In this document: positions 59,901 to 64,000 of the stretch, piece by piece | Layout: every line of letters begins with the position of its first letter | How positions within the stretch are numbered: the stretch's first letter is position 1 | Source of the DNA: JAPEKQ01 sp964516845 | GTDB lineage: Bacteria; Joyebacterota; Joyebacteria; Joyebacterales; Joyebacteraceae | DNA: 64,000 nt | Reading direction: 5' to 3' | NCBI GenBank assembly: GCA_964516845.1 | Contig: CAZEXP010000010.1 | Coordinates: 1-64,000 of the forward strand | Notes under the pieces: model-generated | Databases searched by the model: none | What the model was told of the DNA's origin: nothing | What the model saw: the letters and a program-made list of their open reading frames with translations, nothing else | Translations under genes and position numbers: made by a program

Positions 59901-61229
59901 CCTCACGGCTCCTGCCGTAGCTCCGGTGAGCGTGAACCCGTCGAGCACGGCTGTCGGGCCGCCCAGCGGAGCGGCTGTCGAGCCGCCCAGCGGCGCGACA
60001 GCATGTGCGCGGGATGAGTCCCCTGGAGCGGTCCGCTCCAGGGCGTCGCTGATGTCGGCTCCGAAGGTCACGCACCGCTGCTCAACAGCCTCGATCATCG
60101 TCACATCCGGCCCGTCCGTGGCTACGAGAGACACACCCCACGGGATCTCGAGTTCGTTCTCCGGGTAGGTTCCCGGCGCCACGAGTACCGTGTCGCCGAA
60201 CGATGCTTCGGTGAGGGCCTCGAGGATCGTCGGGAATTCGCCGGGGACGTGCAGGACCGCGGGCGGCTGAGGGCAGTCACACGAACCTGCGCCGCGCGCC
60301 CCGATGAGTGTCCCGAAGGGGTTGTTCTCCGGCAGACACGGAGAGTCGTCGCAGACCTCGAAATCCCTCTCCGGCGCGTCGCAGAAGAGGGGGTCCTCGG
60401 AGAGCCAGCCGAGGACATCGCCGCACGGCTCATCGCCGCCGGCGTTCCCGTAGATGATGCATTCTTCCACGGTCGGGGTCGCGGTTCCAGCGCACGCCAG
60501 ACCGCCACCTGCGGTACTGAGCGCCAGCACGCTGTGTCGGATAGTTGGACTCGAGGCATCGCAGTAGACCGCTCCGCCGCCGTAGCTTCCTCGATTGCCC
60601 GCGAACGTGCAGCTCTCGATGACGGGGCAGGCACCGCCGTAGCAGAGGACCCCGCCGCCATGCCCTCCGCTGTTGCCGGAGAACACGACGCCGCGGATGA
60701 GCGGAGCCGCCGAGGCATTGCAGCGGATCGCCCCGCCGCGCACGTACCAGTAGCTTGGAGGCGTGCGGCAGTCCTCGATGACCAGGTCGAGCAATCTGGG
60801 CGATGTCCCCCCGGCGAGGATGGCCGACCCGCCGTACGCGGAGTATCCGTTGCGGATCGTGAATCCCTGGACGATCGCTGCGCTGTCCTCAGCACTTTCG
60901 AACTTGAATGCACGCCCGAGGCCCTCGCAGTCGATCCAGGTCTTCGAGGGGCCGTGCGAGGAGACCAGCGTGATACCTCTACCGCCGAACTCGATGTCGC
61001 GGTTCCAGTCGCCCGCGTAGACACCGGGCTTGACGAGGACCGTGTCGCCGTCGGCCGCGTTGTAGACGCCCTGGTAGATCGTGGGATAGTCAGCGCCGCC
61101 GCGAACGTCGACGACGATGGTTCTTGCGTGGAGCGATGTGGCGCCCGTCAGGAGAAGAGCTGCCGTCCACGTGAGGAGAAGAGAGGTGTAGAGGCAGGTG
61201 GAGCGCCGAGCAGTCGTAGCAATGCTCAT
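53964..61229 (-). CDS. Giant secreted right-handed beta-helix protein with FlgD-like C-terminus
   Basis: 2421 residues. After a signal peptide (residues 1-35) come seven tandem modules of about 290-360 residues, starting near residues 36, 323, 653, 1004, 1300, 1629 and 1988. Each opens with a PTI/DTVLVxPGxY strand pattern, continues as parallel beta-helix coils (GFTI, GGGI, NxA), and mostly ends with DPLFCD...DLTVCxDSPCLP and a GxGxCDxC-type cysteine cluster. Modules 1, 5, 6, 7 share one head (DGxGDxPTIQ, GNRxID) and modules 2-4 another. The last 90 residues are a FlgD Ig-like domain (LPNPFTGETTVHFELP; SGVYFCRLTASGE), used in related phyla as a sorting signal. ATG follows GGGAGG. Role: likely cell-surface binding; enzymatic activity not evident. 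Confidence 0.9.
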   Translation of the reverse strand: MSIATTARRSTCLYTSLLLTWTAALLLTGATSLHARTIVVDVRGGADYPTIYQGVYNAADGDTVLVKPGVYAGDWNRDIEFGGRGITLVSSHGPSKTWIDCEGLGRAFKFESAEDSAAIVQGFTIRNGYSAYGGSAILAGGTSPRLLDLVIEDCRTPPSYWYVRGGAIRCNASAAPLIRGVVFSGNSGGHGGGVLCYGGACPVIESCTFAGNRGSYGGGAVYCDASSPTIRHSVLALSTAGGGLACAGTATPTVEECIIYGNAGGDEPCGDVLGWLSEDPLFCDAPERDFEVCDDSPCLPENNPFGTLIGARGAGSCDCPQPPAVLHVPGEFPTILEALTEASFGDTVLVAPGTYPENELEIPWGVSLVATDGPDVTMIEAVEQRCVTFGADISDALERTAPGDSSRAHAVAPLGGSTAAPLGGPTAVLDGFTLTGATAGAVRITAVSPVIRNCIISGNSSYEGAAIKCDRVSRPTIEDCLLIDNLATAGTSDHGGGAVCVAESAELQLVRTIVRGNTAAYGAAVYVSPNATVAMSNCSVVGNTASEGGGIHVWNGTIGIEASVLAYAIAGDPIQCTEGSDILTTHSIVHGNAVTDTLCGAHHDNIFSDPQFCAWGAGDLTVCAESPCLPQNNPFGVLIGSEGDGGCPCPESQLIFVPADFASIAEAAEHAESGDTILVSPGTYHESEIRLQNGVTLRSVGGSDSTLIATPGGTAIRLSGVFRDADKPATPAQVEMVRRAMGRSPVSVSGFSITGATTSAIQATWCHATLEDMKLVGNTVSELGGGIDCRDSWLEVRDSEFIDNASTGTVRGCHGGAIYCLDSGLLLERVLFRGNSATEGGAVKLYASGAMDDIDIVDCVFQGNTADKGAALHTYGLGPTCVNVTGSTFVRNVAAEGSAIAGGRVTYVVENSVIAFPLWGNSLHCGNDGSISLTHCVLFADPEGPSSCATLRNVVFEDPLFCDLIDGDLHVCGDSPCLPGNGHFDELAGAFGDGGCECPSADGRTIRVPSDQPTITDALLRAEYADTILISPGVYSESKLHVPWGVCVIGESGAENTIIDAGGSGVGFTISAMYSTTGDPIPARLSNLTVLGADDSAVQARAGCPIIEHCIIRENSGYQGGGLLLTDGCEALVVDVLFEGNSSAWERGGAVHCRDGSNAEFERCTFIDNTSKYGGALSCAASDIIITACTLAGNNAPHGSSVYSSYSSVPRITNSILAFGEESAPIYTVYGATAVTTHSIVYGNAVSDSLIGMHSRNLFVDPYFCDWTNADCGVHANSSALPHNNDWYEQIGAWGQNCGYSVVSVRADGTGDVPTIQAGVDMCEDGGTVIAEDGVFTGPGNRAIDMGGRPLRIASRNGPEYTSIDCEDEARAFLFADGEDTTSIVRGFTIINGVADDGGGILISGASPLIADCVFHGCDAARGGAVACIDASPIMRNMSIDTSSASDGGAIWTSGSAPHIAEATFIDNSADTGGAISAGNGSNVVLRSAEFIQNVATQSGGAVRVSNGEATLTNATMLANAAGGSGAAVSCVDSDMTIAGCIVANSTQAPVTECVGEGGPTFSFCDFYGNEGGDEFCGTSGAGNISQYPRFCDFGSWDLSLCEDSPCLDPDAPSGHIGRYPAECDSCGAATVVLFVRPDGTGDVPTLQEAIDTCPEEGTVLASVGTFTGEGNRNLDLTGKGITVKSIGGSAGTTIDCGGESRGFTLSSSEDGASVIRGFTIANGAADEGGGILCDDSSPILDDVVIEACTADLGGGIALTNGASPAISNAVITACSAYQGGGLACAGGSAPDILEIRIEANTATYGAGLWMSGSSPDISHIMLNDNTAADAGGGAFITAGSTPMIRLATVSGNEAGVVGGALSSEASALSIENATFVGNAAPSSGALAFSDSDAEVTACIVTLTNDGQAAVCTGTAQPTFTDCIFYQNALGDELCGLDGGGNMIEDPLFCDAVLGDLTVCADSPCLVPGVSGGQIGRYGAGCDSCGTDYYSVLADGSGDLPTIQAAVDVCDFGDVIVVGAGTFSGDGNRNIDFGGKRIKLRTVLGPEHTTIDCEGLGRAFRFASGEDTLSVARGFTITGGREGDGGAILASGSSPLIEDCIIRDCSAERGGAIACANNASPLLRRLDIIGNEADHGGGIHASSGTPMLRDIVFRGNTATGNGGGLTCRSNTHLDMRRAALIDNSAEGHGGGVYCSLSAPVLENVTFVGNAAPTGGALASVNAAPHLNGCILSFSMSGEAMFCEGTLAAHVEHCVLHGNAAGDEICGVDGGDNHFVDPLFCDLPGGDLTLCENSVCIRPVAPEFHVGMYGAGCDSCGATTDVPDVDPRPVSALRLSALPNPFTGETTVHFELPVACGDVTLRVYNLRGQVVRALVDGARPAGRWQAAWDGQDDSGRRAASGVYFCRLTASGESATTRIVLLH
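59948..59995 (-). repeat. 24-base tandem repeat inside beta-helix module 2
   Basis: Two adjacent 24-base units (59948-59971 and 59972-59995), both starting CGGCTGTCG and differing at two positions, encode APLGGSTA and APLGGPTA. Homologous modules have no equivalent, so this is an in-frame insertion. Confidence 0.9.
60021..60043. repeat. Perfect 11-base palindrome inside the module 2 insertion
   Basis: CCCTGGAGCGG-T-CCGCTCCAGGG, a perfect inverted repeat with a one-base centre, lies 25 bases from the tandem repeat within the coding sequence of the beta-helix gene. In RNA it would be a strong hairpin. Confidence 0.85.
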
Positions 61230-61284
61230 AGGACCTCCCGGGGAGTGAGGTCTGAAAGAAAGCGAGATTAGCATTCTGTCTGCA

Positions 61285-61313
61285 ATTATACCTGATTCGT
61301 GCTCGGTCGGCAA
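61285..61313 (-). promoter_or_regulatory. Consensus promoter of the beta-helix gene
   Basis: On the minus strand TTGCCG (61313-61308), exactly 17 bases, a perfect TATAAT (61290-61285). Initiation near 61278 leaves about 49 bases before the ATG. It lies downstream of the GH13 gene terminator, so the giant gene has its own transcript. Confidence 0.85.
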
Positions 61314-61342
61314 GAGCTGGGGAGGCCGGGTCAGACATGCGA

Positions 61343-61368
61343 ACGGCCGACCACTGAGGGTCGGCCGT
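61343..61368 (-). terminator. Hairpin terminator after the GH13 gene
   Basis: ACGGCCGACC, a six-base loop, GGTCGGCCGT: a ten-pair perfect stem downstream of the minus-strand GH13 gene. The minus-strand sequence after it is TCGCATGTC, not a U tract. Confidence 0.6.
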
Positions 61369-61466
61369 CTCGTCGTCTTGATTGTTGTGCCCACGGGGAT
61401 CGGTTCTCGGGCCTGTGTGGCGTCGCCAAACGCTGGTCATCCGTACCGCCATCGCAGCGCGACGCG

Positions 61467-63965
61467 CTATCGCAGCAGTACCAGCCTTGTGTGCGCACTC
61501 CCCGTGTTCGCCGTGAGTCTGGCGAAGTAGACGCCGGAGGGGAGATCGCGCCCCGCGTCGTCGCGGCCGTGCCATGCGCGCGAACTCGTCCCCGCCGGAA
61601 GCACCTCGTCGACGAGCGTTGCCACGCGGCGACCGCGCACATCGTAGATGGAGAGCACGGCGTGCGAGGCCGACGGGAGCGTCAGTGCGATCTCACTGCC
61701 GACGCTCATCGGGTTGCGCCGCGGCGCCAGACGGAGTGAACTCTCGATCTCGTCCGGCTCATCGGCGACCCCGGTGCCCACGCCGTTGGAGAGGATCAAC
61801 AGCCCCATCGCCGGCACAGACAGCTGGATGGAGTTGCTGAACCCGTCGTACGGCGTCGACTCTGCCACGAGCGTGCCGGGGTTTGTCGTCCCGCTGCCCA
61901 TGTACGCGGCGTCCTGGCTGTTGACCAGCTCGGTCCAGTTTCCGCCCGACGGCAGACCGATACGATAGCTCGAGTAGTCGGTGTTCGAGAAGTTCGCGAC
62001 CACGACGATGAGTCCGCCTGAGCCGTCCCACCGCTGGAAGGCCAACACGTTGCTGCTCTCGTTGAGATGGAACACGTCGTGCCCCGCATCGGCGCGGAGC
62101 GCCGCGGTCGAGGTGCGCAGCGTGATGACATCTCTGAAGTAGTCGAAGATTCCCGCGTAGGTCGACTTCTTCGACCAGTCGATCCTGTTTTCCGAGTCCG
62201 TTCCGAAGTCGGTGTCTTCGAGCCACTCCGTGCCCATGATCATCGCGGGTATGCCGGGCGATGTCAGCACGAGACCCTGCGCGAGTTTGGCCCGGCCCTT
62301 CGCCCACACGTCGTCATGCGGCGCCGTCGTGTCGATCGTCCTGACCATCCTCTGCCCGCCGCTCGAGGGCCAGCATTCGTCGTGGAGCTCGACGTAGTTC
62401 GTGACGTACCGGCCGTCAAGGTACTGCCCGCCGCCATTGATGATGTTGCGGATCTTCCACATCTCGGGGTCGCCGGAAGCGGCGTCGAATATCTCGTCGC
62501 GAAGACGGTCCGTGAATTCGTCGTAGTACTGCGAGTCGAAGCCGGCGCCTGCGAGAGACGTGGGCCGCGTGACCCACGAGTTGTCCGGGAGCTGCTCGGC
62601 GATGCAGACCTTGTCCGCGGCGCGCCGGTCCATCTCGTCGTTGAGACGCTGCATCAAACTCCAGCCCGAGGCCTCCTGAGGAGCGATGTTCATGTACGAG
62701 GTCGCGTCCATCCGGAAGCCGTCCATCCGGAACTCCTCCAGCCACGAGAACGCGCTCTCGACGTAGTAGTCGCGCACACCCTCCCGGTCGAAGTCGGGCT
62801 GACTGCCCCATGGGGTCTCGACGGCCGGATCGTCGAAGTAGATCTGCGTACCGTCATAGTCCCAGAGGAAGTTGTCGCTGTATGAGAGGTGGTTCCAGAC
62901 GATGTCGTGGATGACCGCGATGCCCCGCTCGTGGAGCGCGTCGACCATCGCCTTGAGCTCATCGGGCGTCCCGTAGATCCATTCCGGCGACCAGGCCGTG
63001 ACCGGGTTGTAGCCCGCCGAGTAGTCGTACGGGAACTCCGTGATCGGGTTGAGCATCACGACGTTGATCCCGAGTTCGGCCAGATAATCGGCGCGTTCCG
63101 TGACCTCGGCGAAGCCGGCCGGGAATGACTCCGTGCCGTACGGGTCGTTGCGTCCGGCGAAGGTCCCGACGTGGAGCTGGTAGACGACCATCTCCTCGAA
63201 GTCCGGGACGTCGAAGTCATCGACCTGCCAGTCGTAGCTGTCGGGGTCGAGGATGAAGGCGTTGTAGTTGTCGCCCGGGTTCAGACGCCGCGCCCTCGGG
63301 TCGGTGTTCCACGCGCTGTTCTGGAAGAAGTACTTGTACATCTGTCCAACGTGCGCCTCGGGAACATGAACAGCGAAGTACTCACCCGTCTTCGTCATCG
63401 GGTCGGTCGTACTCCAGCCGTTGAATGCGCCCCTGACGTGCGCCACCGTTCTCGCGGGGGACCAGACACGGAACGCCGTGCCGCCGTCCGACGTAGGTGT
63501 CGCGCCGACCGGCGCGTGCTCGAGCGTCACGTAGTCGATGACGAACCCGCCGTCGGTCGGTACCGAAGCCGTCATCCCGCTCGCACTGAGATAGTCGGTC
63601 TCCAGTCCGTCGGAGATCTCGAACCAGTAGGAGAGAGCATCCGCCGCCGTCGCCGGCACCGTGACCGACCAGACGTCGTACGGCCCGCGCGTGGAGGTCT
63701 TCGAGACGTCGATCCATGCCACGGCGCCGTCGTCGACGCGCACGCGGCCCGAGGTGATGTCATTGGCGTAGGTCAGGAAGGAGACCGTGAACGATTCACC
63801 GTCGATCGGACACCGAGGGTCGCGGTCGAGCCAGCCCTCGTGTGAAATGCCGTCCCACTCGACATTGTTGTCGTGTCCGGCGGCGAAGGCCGGGCTGGCC
63901 GCGGCGATCGTCAGTGCGGCCATCGTTATCGCGGCGAGTGCTGTTGCTCCGGTCCGTCGGTTCAC
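61467..63965 (-). CDS. Secreted GH13 enzyme, branching-enzyme-like, with FlgD-like C-terminus
   Basis: 832 residues. Signal peptide (ALAAITMAALTIAAASPAFA); an Ig-like domain; a CBM48 (FRVWSPARTVAHVRGAFNGW); the GH13 barrel with region I HDIVWNH, region II GFRMDATSY (nucleophile Asp420), region III CIAEQL (Glu457) and region IV ELHDE (Asp529); a C-terminal alpha-amylase domain; and a FlgD Ig-like tail (SGVYFARLTANTGSAHTRLV). The HDE form of region IV recalls branching enzymes, which rarely leave the cell, so transferase or amylase activity is open. GTG at 63965 follows GGGAGGA; an ATG nine codons upstream lacks a site. It could be truncated only if a start lies beyond 64000, which is unlikely. 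Confidence 0.88.
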   Translation of the reverse strand: MNRRTGATALAAITMAALTIAAASPAFAAGHDNNVEWDGISHEGWLDRDPRCPIDGESFTVSFLTYANDITSGRVRVDDGAVAWIDVSKTSTRGPYDVWSVTVPATAADALSYWFEISDGLETDYLSASGMTASVPTDGGFVIDYVTLEHAPVGATPTSDGGTAFRVWSPARTVAHVRGAFNGWSTTDPMTKTGEYFAVHVPEAHVGQMYKYFFQNSAWNTDPRARRLNPGDNYNAFILDPDSYDWQVDDFDVPDFEEMVVYQLHVGTFAGRNDPYGTESFPAGFAEVTERADYLAELGINVVMLNPITEFPYDYSAGYNPVTAWSPEWIYGTPDELKAMVDALHERGIAVIHDIVWNHLSYSDNFLWDYDGTQIYFDDPAVETPWGSQPDFDREGVRDYYVESAFSWLEEFRMDGFRMDATSYMNIAPQEASGWSLMQRLNDEMDRRAADKVCIAEQLPDNSWVTRPTSLAGAGFDSQYYDEFTDRLRDEIFDAASGDPEMWKIRNIINGGGQYLDGRYVTNYVELHDECWPSSGGQRMVRTIDTTAPHDDVWAKGRAKLAQGLVLTSPGIPAMIMGTEWLEDTDFGTDSENRIDWSKKSTYAGIFDYFRDVITLRTSTAALRADAGHDVFHLNESSNVLAFQRWDGSGGLIVVVANFSNTDYSSYRIGLPSGGNWTELVNSQDAAYMGSGTTNPGTLVAESTPYDGFSNSIQLSVPAMGLLILSNGVGTGVADEPDEIESSLRLAPRRNPMSVGSEIALTLPSASHAVLSIYDVRGRRVATLVDEVLPAGTSSRAWHGRDDAGRDLPSGVYFARLTANTGSAHTRLVLLR

Positions 63966-64000
63966 GTGTCCTCCCAGAGGGGTGCAGTTCATAGCTTCTT

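Noticed and set aside
61230..61394. N-terminal extension of the beta-helix gene to 61394
   Set aside because: A consensus promoter and a Shine-Dalgarno site fix the start at 61229, directly ahead of the signal peptide.

Overview
The window looks like one scaffold of a high-GC, Gram-negative-type bacterium, most likely an uncultured lineage near the FCB group (Eisenbacteria, Krumholzibacteria or Latescibacteria-like); the phylum is inferred, not proven. Clues are an Omp85-like outer-membrane barrel, a lipobox lipoprotein, FlgD-like C-terminal domains on secreted proteins, a giant beta-helix surface protein, a bacterial type-A RNase P RNA and CCA-encoding tRNAs. A run of 100 Ns at 33119-33218 between identical 55-base repeats marks a scaffold join, so this is probably a metagenome assembly.

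Layout. 1-6.5 kb: plus-strand accessory and stress genes (partial rhodanese, methyltransferase, CPBP protease, GIY-YIG protein, half-ferritin, SWIM zinc finger, DUF1353, DnaJ, NifX-like protein, RsmE). 6.5-11.6 kb: a minus-strand operon for CoA-thioester metabolism (CoA-transferase/GNAT fusion, ADP-forming acetate-CoA ligase, DRTGG P-loop protein). 11.8-20.2 kb: an extended macromolecular-synthesis operon behind a consensus sigma70 promoter (rpsU, yqeY, nif3-like, mutS2, two small genes, dnaG, rpoD), then tRNA-CAU and tRNA-Val. 20.7-28.6 kb: zinc-ribbon protein, RNase H, rnpB, recJ, relA/spoT, dtd, maf, mtnA. 28.6-37.6 kb: a translation-to-envelope superoperon (rplM, rpsI, rpsB, tsf, pyrH, frr, ferredoxin, uppS, cdsA, dxr, rseP). 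37.6-41.6 kb: a lipoprotein gene and a protease-propeller-barrel fusion gene diverge from back-to-back promoters. 41.6-47.9 kb: pcrA-type helicase, gatCAB and an exported OB-fold protein. 47.9-64 kb: secreted and surface proteins (exported EEP-family nuclease/phosphatase, pullulanase, seven-module beta-helix protein, branching-enzyme-like GH13), with a rubrerythrin gene between.

How the parts fit. The housekeeping blocks supply replication initiation, transcription, translation, stringent response, tRNA-dependent amidation, and lipid and isoprenoid carriers. The accessory blocks point to a heterotroph that handles external alpha-glucans and conserves energy as ATP from acyl-CoA while disposing of acetate. 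I saw no CRISPR array, prophage, insertion sequence, toxin-antitoxin pair or known defence island. The most unusual features are the protease/propeller/barrel fusion, the two-subtype beta-helix giant, and short GC-rich tandem or palindromic repeats found both between genes and in frame inside coding sequences.
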